Of a stretch of DNA of 64,000 nt, positions 52,026-59,861 are shown piece by piece (position 1 is the stretch's first letter; the number at the start of each line of letters is the position of its first letter). The stretch spans positions 53,058 to 117,057 of the forward strand of contig DGDD01000300.1 in assembly GCA_002385265.1 (NCBI GenBank). Reading direction: 5' to 3'. Under the pieces are notes generated by a model. It saw only the letters and a program-made list of their open reading frames with translations. It was not told the DNA's origin and searched no databases. A program made the translations under genes and the position numbers. This DNA is from Chitinophagaceae bacterium UBA3961. Lineage in GTDB: Bacteria > Bacteroidota > Bacteroidia > Chitinophagales > Chitinophagaceae.

Positions 52026-53102
52026 CTATTTGTCATCGAAATCAATGGAAACTTCCGGACTGGTTGGGATGCTTTGACAAGTTAGGATGTAGCCGGCTTT
52101 GATTTCGTCTTCTTCCAGTCCCCAGCTAACCTCCATTGAAACGGTTCCGGATTTCAATTTTGCTTTACAAGTACAGCACATTCCTCCTTTACAAGCATAG
52201 GGAAGATCGGCGCCTTTTGAAAGTGCGGCATCCAAAAGACTTGTAGATTGGTTTGCCGGAACTTCGAATTGCAATGTGCGTCCATCTACCGTTACTGTTA
52301 ACTTGGTTTTAGATACCGTTGAAGCGATCGTTTCCGCGTTTGCTTTCGTTTTTACCGGACTGCTGCTATTGAACAGCTCAAAATGGATCTTTTTCTCTGA
52401 TACATTTTTGCTATTCAGAAAATCGCGGACGCAGAAGATCATTTGTTCGGGACCGCAGATAAAAAACTCATCTGCCTTTTCCAGATCAACCAGCTTTTCC
52501 AACTGATTTAATTTATTAGTATCAATTCTACCAAATTGAAGGGTGTTGTCAGTTTGCTCTCTGCTAAGCAAATGAATCAATTGAAATCTGTCGAGGTATT
52601 TGTTTTTGATGGACTCTAGTTCTTCAAAGAAAATGATGTCCATCCTAGTTTTATTACCGTAAAGCAAACTCACGGTGCTCGATGGTTCGATATGTAGAAT
52701 CGACTTTAGTATAGATAGAATAGGGGTGATGCCGCTGCCCGCTGCTACCAGCACATAGTGTTTGGATTGCAGTGGATCGAGTTTGGTAAAGAACCGCCCG
52801 GATGGCGTCATTACTTCCAGCTCATCACCTACTTTTAATGAGGTATTGGCATAGGTACTGAAAGCGCCACTTTCAACTTTCTTGATGGCTACGCGCCATT
52901 TGTTTTCAAATGGTGCGGAGCAAAGCGAATAGTTTCTTCTAAGCTCTTCTCCATTCAAAACCTTTTTTAAAGTAAGATTTTGCCCTTGAGTAAAGGCAAA
53001 AGAATCCTGCAGGGCTTTCGGAATATCGAAGCCCACCACTACGGTGTCGGAAGTTTCTCGTATGAGTTCAGCTACGCGGAGCGTATGAAAATGTAGCGAC
53101 AT
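52026..53102 (-). CDS. paaE: phenylacetate-CoA oxygenase reductase PaaE
   Basis: A 358-residue NAD(P)H reductase delivering electrons to PaaA. ATG 53102 (MSLHFHTLRVAEL) is the likely start. Order of domains: FAD-binding (RRNYSLCSAP), NAD(P)-binding (VAAGSGITPILSI, and FFICGPEQM), then a C-terminal plant-type 2Fe-2S ferredoxin with ligands in YACKGGMCCTC and ILTCQS. All four cluster cysteines are present. It starts 30 nt after the TetR gene, so paaE may be cotranscribed with it. Its placement first among the oxygenase genes is unusual compared with paaABCDE order. Confidence 0.93.
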   Translation of the reverse strand: MSLHFHTLRVAELIRETSDTVVVGFDIPKALQDSFAFTQGQNLTLKKVLNGEELRRNYSLCSAPFENKWRVAIKKVESGAFSTYANTSLKVGDELEVMTPSGRFFTKLDPLQSKHYVLVAAGSGITPILSILKSILHIEPSSTVSLLYGNKTRMDIIFFEELESIKNKYLDRFQLIHLLSREQTDNTLQFGRIDTNKLNQLEKLVDLEKADEFFICGPEQMIFCVRDFLNSKNVSEKKIHFELFNSSSPVKTKANAETIASTVSKTKLTVTVDGRTLQFEVPANQSTSLLDAALSKGADLPYACKGGMCCTCKAKLKSGTVSMEVSWGLEEDEIKAGYILTCQSIPTSPEVSIDFDDK

Positions 53103-53132
53103 AAATAAAAGCAAGCAAGCAAATGAAAAATC

Positions 53133-53723
53133 CTATTTCTTCAACCCTTCAACCAAAATCATCACCATGTTATCTTCCAGCATTTCAGCACTGATGCGTT
53201 TTACACTTCTGTGCCAGCTTTCAATACCACTTACCGCATGAAGCATGATAAGAACGGCTGTAGGAGCATCAATATTCTTGATTTCTCCCTTGCGCATTCC
53301 CTCTTCAATAATGGTGGCTATGCGTTGACGGTAGGAGCGACGTTGGCTCTGCATGTTAGACAGGTAAGGATCGGTTAAATGTTTCCATTCTCTGTCCATC
53401 ACATACACTTCCTCGTAATGCTCAATGATCTGTTTGATGTGAAAACGAAGGATTGCCTCTAATTTGGCAATGCTTCCTTTGTCACTAGCTTCCACTTCAG
53501 ACATGTGGTTCATGAACTGATTGGCGGTCTTAAAACAGATCTCTTGAAGAATTTCGGCTTTCGATTTGATGTGATTGTAAAGGCTGGCTGCCTCTACTCC
53601 TACATGTTCTGCCAAATCGCGCATCGAAGTGGCACTGTACCCTTTTTCCCGAAACAAGCGGGCTGCTTTCGCAATGATCACGTCTTTTCGTGTATTGCTT
53701 TTGCTACTTTTTATCTTAGCCAT
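53133..53723 (-). CDS. TetR/AcrR-family regulator, probable PaaR
   Basis: A 196-residue repressor-type protein. The N-terminal HTH is at about residues 12-58 (IAKAARLFREKGYSATSMRD, then VGVEAASLYNHIKSKAEIL). The C-terminal ligand-binding part is all-helical. It is the first gene of the paa unit, and the divergent intergenic region carries matching pseudo-palindromes. In other bacteria a TetR-type PaaR is relieved by phenylacetyl-CoA; the same logic here is inference. Confidence 0.85.
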   Translation of the reverse strand: MAKIKSSKSNTRKDVIIAKAARLFREKGYSATSMRDLAEHVGVEAASLYNHIKSKAEILQEICFKTANQFMNHMSEVEASDKGSIAKLEAILRFHIKQIIEHYEEVYVMDREWKHLTDPYLSNMQSQRRSYRQRIATIIEEGMRKGEIKNIDAPTAVLIMLHAVSGIESWHRSVKRISAEMLEDNMVMILVEGLKK

Positions 53724-53741
53724 ACGTTCAGTTTAACTTTG

Positions 53742-53771
53742 TAAAGATAAAAGATTACTAACAGTCATTTG
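53742..53771 (-). promoter_or_regulatory. putative tetR/paa promoter with operator-like palindrome
   Basis: TATCTTTA on the minus strand (53749-53742) is identical to the paaA box. Nine nt further upstream lies CTAACAGTCATTTG (53758-53771), similar to the paaA site CTAACGATTGTTAA. Autoregulation of the TetR gene is plausible. Confidence 0.45.
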
Positions 53772-53875
53772 TTGAAATTTATCTATTTGTTATGGAAAAA
53801 TGAACTGTTTTGACTAACAATTCAACTAAAAAAGGGGTAAAAACCTGAACTGTATTCAATCAGGCTACTTTTTCG

Positions 53876-53915
53876 TAGTTTTGCGCGCTCGCTCAAGCAT
53901 CGCCTTGGCCGATGC
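53876..53915 (+). promoter_or_regulatory. pfkB -7 box and 5' leader hairpin
   Basis: TAGTTTTG (53876-53883) fits TAnnTTTG. The leader begins near 53888 and holds a GC-rich hairpin GCATCG-CCTTGGC-CGATGC (53897-53902 with 53910-53915) about 40 nt before the kinase ATG. There is no following T run. Confidence 0.5.
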
Positions 53916-53956
53916 ACCCCATCAAATTTTATAACTAAAACCCACTCAAGAGGCAT

Positions 53957-54880
53957 ATGTCTTTGATTGTTGTTGGAACAATGGCCTTCGATGCTATTGA
54001 AACTCCTTTTGGAAAAACTGATAAAATCATCGGTGGATCCGGTACCTACGTGGCCTATGCAGCCAGTAATTTTGTAAAGCCCGTAAAGCAAGTGTCCATT
54101 GTAGGATACGATTTTCCAAAAGAAGAAATGGACAACCTCACTTCTCGTGGCGTTGATTTGGAAGCGGTAGAAATCAAACAAGACAAAAAATCATTCTTCT
54201 GGAGCGGGAAATACCACCTCGATATGAATACCCGCGATTCCTTGGTGACAGATTTGAATGTGTTGCTCGATTTCAATCCTCAAATTCCGGATTCATATCA
54301 GGGTGCTGAATACTTGATGTTGGGAAACCTCGATCCAAAATTGCAAAAGCAAGTAATTGAGCAATTGAAAGTGCGTCCGAAATTGATCGTGATGGATACG
54401 ATGAACTTTTGGATGGAAATTGCCATGCCTCAGTTAGAAGAAGTGTTGAAAATGGTGGATGTATTGATGGTGAACGATAGTGAAGCACGCCAATTAAGTG
54501 GTGAATTCTCTATCGTGAAAGCTGCGAAGAAGATCATGGCCATGGGCCCGAAATATTTGATCATTAAGAAGGGTGAGCATGGAGCTTTGTTGTTCCATGA
54601 AAATCAGGTGTTCTTTGCGCCTGCGCTTCCTTTGGAAGAAGTGTTCGATCCAACCGGTGCCGGTGATACTTTTGCAGGAGGTTTCATGGGGCATATCGCT
54701 AAAACAAATGATATTTCATTTGAAAACATGAAACGCGCTATCATTGTAGGTTCTGCAATGGCTTCTTTCTGTGTAGAAAAATTCGGACCAGAACGTTTGC
54801 GCGAGATCACCAAAGCCGATATCGATGCCCGTATTCAACAATTCGTTGATTTGGTAAATTTCGATATCGTGATTAATTAG
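53957..54880 (+). CDS. PfkB-family carbohydrate kinase
   Basis: A 307-residue ribokinase-fold sugar or nucleoside kinase. Motif 1 is GGSGTYVAYAASNF near residues 26-39; motif 2 is the catalytic DPTGAGDTFAGGFMGH at about 237-252, with the base Asp in GAGD. Substrate cannot be assigned from these motifs alone. It has its own promoter with a hairpin-bearing leader and a downstream terminator, so it is a monocistronic unit. Confidence 0.9.
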   Translation: MSLIVVGTMAFDAIETPFGKTDKIIGGSGTYVAYAASNFVKPVKQVSIVGYDFPKEEMDNLTSRGVDLEAVEIKQDKKSFFWSGKYHLDMNTRDSLVTDLNVLLDFNPQIPDSYQGAEYLMLGNLDPKLQKQVIEQLKVRPKLIVMDTMNFWMEIAMPQLEEVLKMVDVLMVNDSEARQLSGEFSIVKAAKKIMAMGPKYLIIKKGEHGALLFHENQVFFAPALPLEEVFDPTGAGDTFAGGFMGHIAKTNDISFENMKRAIIVGSAMASFCVEKFGPERLREITKADIDARIQQFVDLVNFDIVIN

Positions 54881-54910
54881 TTGATTTGATAGTTTGTTGA
54901 TTAGATAATT

Positions 54911-54940
54911 AGAGTCCCGCGAAGCGGGACTCTTCTGTTT
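54911..54940 (+). terminator. intrinsic terminator after the PfkB gene
   Basis: A perfect 10-bp GC-rich stem AGAGTCCCGC (54911-54920) with GCGGGACTCT (54924-54933), triloop GAA, followed by a T-rich stretch. Confidence 0.9.
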
Positions 54941-55678
54941 TACACTTTCCATGAGTATTCAAATCGAATGCTAAATTTTCTTATTTAAAAGAACCTAACT
55001 GGAGGGTATTGTACTATTGAAATCAAAGGCTCTAAAAATCCGCGTCATTCTTTTAAAGTGCGTCTATTTCGAGCGGCAGCGAGAGAGGGACCTCAAAACG
55101 GGTGGTTAGAGAAGGGGCGCTTTTGATAGGGGGTATTCTAATAAACTGGTTGGTAAGTTTTTTAGTGATTTAGTTGTTTAGTTTTTGAGTTTGGGCATTA
55201 CAAAAGATACCGGTTTAAATTTGTTCTTTTGCGCATTCTTACGTGAACATAAGTGCCATTAGTCAATGGTGAAGCAACTTAAAAACTAAACAACTCAATT
55301 ACCTAGCACTTAATGGCGTGAAGCGCCAATGCTTCGAAATCGGCTTCTTTCTGCAAAACCAATTCCCAGTTCCCTCTCTGCGCTTTTTTGCTTTGCAAAA
55401 AATGCTTGATCGGGATGATGGGCGTGGGGTGAAAGGACCCAGATTTCTCGCATCCTTCTTCAGGCCTGCGGCCTTGCGAAGCTGCTCGAAATGGCTTTGG
55501 ACATCGTTTTCGGCAGAGATGGACAAATGGTACTTAAAAAATAAAATCATTTTAAATATATCAGAAGTATGCAACGGAGCAAATGCAGGAGAAAGGAGTC
55601 TTGCTTCTTGATGCCATCAGTTTTTCTAGATTAGCCAATAGCACAACGCGTTCACTGTAATAAAAAATTTAACACTAA
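54941..55678. other. 738-bp intergenic stretch without a convincing gene
   Basis: Two overlapping open frames on opposite strands (55318-55611 + and 55299-55574 -) give low-complexity, Arg/Phe-rich translations with no recognisable domain and no promoter, and I judge both noncoding. A patch at 55030-55140 and another at 55320-55500 are GC-richer than the surroundings. An inverted repeat at 55172-55295 is listed separately. The rest is AT-rich. Confidence 0.5.
55172..55295. repeat. inverted-repeat element (possible small MITE-like or hairpin element)
   Basis: AGTTGTTTAGTTTTTGAGTT (55172-55191) is repeated inverted at 55276-55295 with one mismatch; the arms extend further with some mismatches. 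The core between them is 84 bp and noncoding. No terminal duplication was established. Confidence 0.5.
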
Positions 55679-57391
55679 TTAATTCACAACAGTAAGCATT
55701 CTCTTTACCCTCTTGGTTTCGCCATCGGTGTTCAACAATTCGGCCAATAAAACATAATGTCCTGAATTCAAGGGAAGGTTATGTTCGTCGGTTCCGTTAT
55801 AAAAAATTTCCGATTCAAGCCCAAGCGTGTATTGCTCTACAACTTTTCGTATAAACCTACCCGTAATATCATAAAGTTTGATCGTAACTTGCCAGTTGGG
55901 TCTGTTCAATGAAAATTGAATACTGAGCCGATCGTTTCTTCCATCGTTGTTCGGGCTTATGTATTCCGGCGAAAGCTTCATCATGCCGCTTTCAGTTCTG
56001 CTGCTGTCAGTCGTACTAGCACTATTCACTAAGCCCGGTGTGCCAAATCCAACACTGGCAGCTGCAGAGGTCCAATTAAAGGCTTTATCGGTAGGGCTTT
56101 TGATCGAAATTCGTTCCAATGCAACCCCTTCCGGATTGTTCAAAAGCCCGTAATGCATGTCTTTATGATAGCGAAACTCGTCAATTAGAATGCTGGCCTG
56201 ATAGCGCAATGCAACCCAACCCTTGTCATCAGGTAAAGAAGGCAATTGAGCTATTTTAAATAGGTGCAATGAATCTTGCATCGGATAATGGCTTCTCACC
56301 CATTCCGGTTTTTCAGAGAACACTATTCTTTCGCCAGGGTACAAGAAAAAGGACCGTTCCGTTAATGGATAAGAATTGCTGAAGATGCCCGATTCGGAGC
56401 GTTGACTGATCACCAATTCTTTTAGGTTCACTGCGTTTGTTCCCGCATGATAGCATTCGATATAGTCAGCACCTTCCGGTGGCGGATCGAAGAGCAATTC
56501 ATTGATCAGTACAACACCCGGTTTAGGAGCTAGTGCCATTCCACACTTAGCTTCTTGTTTAGTGCCCACTTCCCCATAACAATTTGAAATTTTCTCTATA
56601 GTAAGATTGTAAACTATTACACTATCAAGATCACTGTTGATACCTAACCTCGCTTGTTGAAACAAAGGTGGCACCAGTTCACGCTTCAGAATGCTCCCGG
56701 AATATCCTTGGATCGTGATTGGTATAGTAAGAAAAGCTGCACTGTCAATAGTTTGATTAAAGTCTACCATCACCGTTCTTCCATTTATTGCTCTCGCGTT
56801 GTTAATACGGATAGCTGTTTTTGTTTCATTTTGGCCTTTAACGCTATTTGGCTTTCCGGGTGTTCCGCCTATTGCAAATGTGGATGCTTTCCAATTTACA
56901 GATCCGGAACAGGGCCTGAGAAGATCGATAAGTTCTAGACTCCAACCCCCTGCTTTTTTGAAATCATTCAAGTACCAGTCATCTGTATACGCAACACTGA
57001 ATACGGTTTGATTGGTAGGGGAGAGAATGGTTAGCGTATCTCCCTCATTGTTCAAAGAAGGAAATGAGCTCAAAGCTACTGTTGGTGCCAGTGCAGAATA
57101 CGAACCTAAGGCTGAATTGCTACAAAGAATAACATAACTCTTGGGGCCTAATTTATAATGAGTAGATATGATGCCGGTAGTACTCCCATCGGTGAGTTTC
57201 CATTTGAATAAGTCGATACTATCGTTACCCGAATTGTACCATTCTACAAATTCATAGGGTGGCAGTGCTACTGCCGGACTCGGATCGGCAAAAATTTCGG
57301 AAATGAACAAGCTGTGGTGAAATGCCTGCTGGCACCGGCTTTCATGGCTCAGTAAGGCGCATAGTAAAAGCGCCACAAGTTGGTTTTTCAT
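55679..57391 (-). CDS. secreted lamin-tail-domain protein with gliding/T9SS-like C-terminus
   Basis: A 570-residue secreted protein. ATG 57391 gives signal MKNQLVALLLCALLSHESRCQQ. An LTD (lamin-tail) fold is at about residues 28-175 (FISEIFADPSP...FVEWYNSG) and another at about 295-440 (LINELLFDPPPEG). The C-terminal ~90 residues (PEYISPNNDGRNDRLSIQF ... LYDITGRFIRKV) resemble the type IX secretion/gliding-motility-associated C-terminal region of Bacteroidota. It would be exported to the cell surface. Function unknown. It is flanked by noncoding DNA on both sides. Confidence 0.85.
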   Translation of the reverse strand: MKNQLVALLLCALLSHESRCQQAFHHSLFISEIFADPSPAVALPPYEFVEWYNSGNDSIDLFKWKLTDGSTTGIISTHYKLGPKSYVILCSNSALGSYSALAPTVALSSFPSLNNEGDTLTILSPTNQTVFSVAYTDDWYLNDFKKAGGWSLELIDLLRPCSGSVNWKASTFAIGGTPGKPNSVKGQNETKTAIRINNARAINGRTVMVDFNQTIDSAAFLTIPITIQGYSGSILKRELVPPLFQQARLGINSDLDSVIVYNLTIEKISNCYGEVGTKQEAKCGMALAPKPGVVLINELLFDPPPEGADYIECYHAGTNAVNLKELVISQRSESGIFSNSYPLTERSFFLYPGERIVFSEKPEWVRSHYPMQDSLHLFKIAQLPSLPDDKGWVALRYQASILIDEFRYHKDMHYGLLNNPEGVALERISIKSPTDKAFNWTSAAASVGFGTPGLVNSASTTDSSRTESGMMKLSPEYISPNNDGRNDRLSIQFSLNRPNWQVTIKLYDITGRFIRKVVEQYTLGLESEIFYNGTDEHNLPLNSGHYVLLAELLNTDGETKRVKRMLTVVN

Positions 57392-57420
57392 GAACATTTG
57401 TTAGGATTCAAAAATAAAAA

Positions 57421-57452
57421 TTTGCTTGACTGCACATTACGATTTAGTTTTG
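57421..57452 (+). promoter_or_regulatory. asd promoter
   Basis: TTTG (57421-57424), exactly 20 nt, and TAGTTTTG (57445-57452) form a consensus Bacteroidota promoter. The transcript should begin near 57457, 5 nt before the leader-peptide ATG. Confidence 0.85.
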
Positions 57453-57461
57453 CGGCACAAT

Positions 57462-57506
57462 ATGAATACAATGAAACATATTAAACGCACGAAGAAACGT
57501 TCCTAA
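57462..57506 (+). CDS. asd leader peptide (Lys/Thr-rich)
   Basis: A 14-residue frame, MNTMKHIKRTKKRS, ends in TAA at 57504-57506. Four Lys, two Thr, one Ile and an internal Met, all end products or derivatives of the aspartate pathway that Asd feeds, make it an obvious attenuator leader candidate. The stop codon abuts the 5' arm of the antiterminator helix, as in classical leaders. It starts about 5 nt from the predicted transcript start. Function is inference from arrangement; I know of no description of this leader. Confidence 0.7.
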   Translation: MNTMKHIKRTKKRS

Positions 57507-57582
57507 GGGAAGGTTAGCAGCGTTGTATATGTATATATAAAAGCTTGATTAGCCTTCCTTCACGGGAAGGCTTTTTATTTTT
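57506..57582 (+). terminator. asd attenuator: antiterminator/terminator pair
   Basis: Terminator: AGCCTTCC (57551-57558) with GGAAGGCT (57565-57572), 8 bp, then TTTTATTTTT. Competing antiterminator: 57506-57517 with 57549-57560, a continuous 12-bp helix including three to four G-U pairs, sharing the same CCTTCC. The two cannot coexist. A small 1:2 stem (TTCC 57500-57503 with GGAA) may add a pause structure. Ribosome occupation of the leader stop would cover the antiterminator arm. Confidence 0.75.
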
Positions 57583-57606
57583 AAATAAAACAAAAAAAAC
57601 AAAACA

Positions 57607-58614
57607 ATGAAAGTTGCCGTAGTTGGTGCTACTGGCCTGGTAGGCACTAAAATGTTACAAGTATTGGCTGAAAGAAATTTCCCTGTTACTGAATTGATTC
57701 CTGTTGCTTCTGAAAAATCTGTTGGTAAAGAAGTAAGCTTCAAGGGTAAACAGTATAAGGTAGTGAGCATGACCGACGCCATTGCTGCCAAACCTGCCGT
57801 AGCCTTGTTTTCTGCCGGTGGCGGAACTTCATTGGAATGGGCTCCTAAATTCGCGGAAGCGGGCATCACTGTTATCGATAATTCATCGGCTTGGAGAATG
57901 GACCCCACAAAAAAATTAGTGGTTCCTGAAATCAATGCTGATGCCTTGACAAAAGAAGATAAAATCATTGCCAACCCTAACTGTTCAACTATTCAAATGG
58001 TAGTGGCCCTGAACCCACTGCATAAAAAATACAAGTCTACCCGCATTGTAGTAAGTACCTATCAAAGCGTAACAGGTACGGGTGTGAAAGCTGTTGATCA
58101 ATTGATGGGTGAGCGCGCCCTAGCGGTAAAAGGAGAACAATCGGCTTACCCAATGGCGTACAAATACCCTATTGATTTGAACGTGATTCCTCAAATCGAT
58201 GTGTTCTTGGATAACGGTTATACAAAAGAGGAGATGAAAATGGTGTTGGAAACCAAAAAGATCATGCGCGATGACAGCATTCGTGTTACTTCTACCACGG
58301 TTCGTATTCCGGTAATGGGCGGACACAGTGAGAGTGTGAACGTAGAATTCGAAAATGAATTCGAATTGAGCGAAGTAAAATCATTATTAAGTGGTGCGCC
58401 CGGAGTAGTTTTGGTCGACGATCCTGCTACCCAGCAATATCCAATGCCCAAAGACGCACACGAACGCGATGAGGTTTTTGTTGGTCGCTTGCGCAGAGAT
58501 GAAACGCAGCCCAAAACCCTCAACATGTGGGTGGTAAGCGATAACCTCCGCAAAGGAGCTGCTACCAATGCAGTACAAATTGCCGAATACCTCATGGCAA
58601 ACGGATTGTTGTAA
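57607..58614 (+). CDS. asd: aspartate-semialdehyde dehydrogenase
   Basis: A 335-residue enzyme that reduces aspartyl phosphate to the semialdehyde, the branch point to Lys, Thr, Met and diaminopimelate. NADP motif VVGATGLVGTKM at residues 5-16; catalytic Cys in ANPNCSTIQMV (about 130); later substrate and His motifs include TYQSVTGTG and RIPVMGGHSESV. Length matches the family. It has a consensus promoter 155 nt upstream, followed by a leader peptide and attenuator hairpins. A terminator follows. Confidence 0.95.
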   Translation: MKVAVVGATGLVGTKMLQVLAERNFPVTELIPVASEKSVGKEVSFKGKQYKVVSMTDAIAAKPAVALFSAGGGTSLEWAPKFAEAGITVIDNSSAWRMDPTKKLVVPEINADALTKEDKIIANPNCSTIQMVVALNPLHKKYKSTRIVVSTYQSVTGTGVKAVDQLMGERALAVKGEQSAYPMAYKYPIDLNVIPQIDVFLDNGYTKEEMKMVLETKKIMRDDSIRVTSTTVRIPVMGGHSESVNVEFENEFELSEVKSLLSGAPGVVLVDDPATQQYPMPKDAHERDEVFVGRLRRDETQPKTLNMWVVSDNLRKGAATNAVQIAEYLMANGLL

Positions 58615-58638
58615 GATAGTCAACCCCCATAGTAAAGA

Positions 58639-58660
58639 AAGAGCCCCACCCGGGGCTCTT
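58639..58660 (+). terminator. intrinsic terminator after asd
   Basis: A 9-bp stem AAGAGCCCC (58639-58647) with GGGGCTCTT (58652-58660), loop ACCC, followed by CTTTC. It can act in either direction with the convergent DUF2461 gene. Confidence 0.8.
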
Positions 58661-58720
58661 CTTTCATATAGTAGCGTAAAACTGATCCTCTAAAATCTCC
58701 CTTTGCAGCGCAGCTGCCCC

Positions 58721-58786
58721 AAGCCTAACACCCAAGCCTAACACCTAAGGCCTAACGCCTAACGCCTAAAGCCTAATGCCCAAAAC
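58721..58786. repeat. CCTAA-type intergenic repeat (copy 2)
   Basis: A tract built of AAGCCTAACACC and CCTAACG-type units, ending in CCTAAAGCCTAATGCCCAAA, identical to the minus strand of the copy at 13490-13550. It runs right up to the stop codon of the DUF2461 gene. Confidence 0.7.
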
Positions 58787-59446
58787 CTACCCCACTGCCG
58801 TATTCAGAAACTCCACCAACGGCATCAACGCTTCAAAATGCTTCATACAGGTTTTGACAAATTGCTTGCTTGTGAGTTCTTCATTTTTAAGTGGACGAAG
58901 TGCCACAAAACTCTTCAATCTTAAATAAGCTTCAGCCTCGTTGTCTTTTTCATATCCTTTTGGAATGCGGGACAATTGGTCGGAATAATCCAAGTCTCCG
59001 TAGCTGGTTTTAAATGCTTTGTTTTTTAGAATGGCTTGAAAGTCTTTGAAATTGTAATCGATCTCTTGACGAATTTTTTGCAAACCATCGCCCATTGGCA
59101 TGTACATTCCACCACCAATGAATGCTTTTCCGGGTTCTATATGTACATAATAGCCGGCCAACGCACCTTTCTTCCCGCCTTTGCTAATACTAATACCGAA
59201 GTTGGTTTTATACGGCTCTTTGTTCTTGCTGAATCGAACATCCCTGTTAATACGAAACAAACAATCGGACGGTTTCAAATGACCGATCGACGCATCAATG
59301 CTTGCATATTGCTTTATAAGCTCGCCGGTGAACGTAATGATATTTGATTTAGCTGCTTCGTAAAGTGGACGATTCTCGTCAAACCAAGGTTTGTTATTAT
59401 TCTTGCTCAGTTTGCTTAGAAAGTTCAGTGTAGACTCTTGTATCAT
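58787..59446 (-). CDS. DUF2461 domain-containing protein
   Basis: A 219-residue protein of the DUF2461/TIGR02453 family. Family landmarks are NNKPWFDENRPLYE at the N-terminus, FRINRDVRFSKNKEPYKTNFG in the middle and GGGMYMPMGDGLQKIRQEID. Function is unknown. It starts 10 nt from a run of six GAATTAA repeats, which sits in its promoter region, and ends against a CCTAA repeat. Confidence 0.9.
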   Translation of the reverse strand: MIQESTLNFLSKLSKNNNKPWFDENRPLYEAAKSNIITFTGELIKQYASIDASIGHLKPSDCLFRINRDVRFSKNKEPYKTNFGISISKGGKKGALAGYYVHIEPGKAFIGGGMYMPMGDGLQKIRQEIDYNFKDFQAILKNKAFKTSYGDLDYSDQLSRIPKGYEKDNEAEAYLRLKSFVALRPLKNEELTSKQFVKTCMKHFEALMPLVEFLNTAVG

Positions 59447-59455
59447 TAACTTAAT

Positions 59456-59497
59456 GAATTAAGAATTAAGAATTAAGAATTAAGAATTAAGAATTAA
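59456..59497. repeat. heptanucleotide repeat (GAATTAA)6 in front of DUF2461
   Basis: Six perfect tandem copies of GAATTAA span 42 bp, beginning 10 nt upstream of the DUF2461 ATG at 59446. Simple repeats in this place can change promoter spacing by slippage. Confidence 0.95.
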
Positions 59498-59609
59498 TTT
59501 GACCTAAACATCTAATCTAGTCAGTTAGTTCTCCAACCTGCCACTATTTGAGCTTTATTTAAAAGCTAATGCTTCTTAGGAAAATTGTGGCCACAAGAGC
59601 TAATTGATG

Positions 59610-59855
59610 AAATCTGCATTAATCTGTCTGTTCTAATCTGTGCTGTCCATGAATATAAAAAGACAAATCAAGAACTGCATGCCAGCGCTGCGTTTCCGCT
59701 GCGACCGCTGCGCCGCCGTGGTGAGAATTTCTTAACCACAGATTCGCACAAATTGTAACGGATTTACACAGATTAGCCTCTAAAATTCAAACAGCATGAT
59801 TGAATACTCGGGTTCAAATCTGTGTTAATCTGTTCTAATCTATTAAATCTGTGGT
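59610..59855. repeat. CACAGATT-type large imperfect palindrome
   Basis: The left arm 59735-59776 (ACCACAGATT...ACACAGATTAG) and the right arm 59816-59855 (AAATCTGTGTTAATCTG...ATCTGTGGT) are inverted copies about 40 nt long with roughly three quarters of positions paired. A further partial copy is at 59610-59649. Words of this kind recur in intergenic DNA of several phyla. Confidence 0.7.
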
Positions 59856-59861
59856 CAAAAA

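Noticed and set aside
55299-55611. Two open frames of 91 and 97 codons on opposite strands
   Set aside because: They overlap each other almost completely, are rich in Arg/Phe/Ser, have no domain, promoter or start signal, and lie in GC-richer noncoding DNA.
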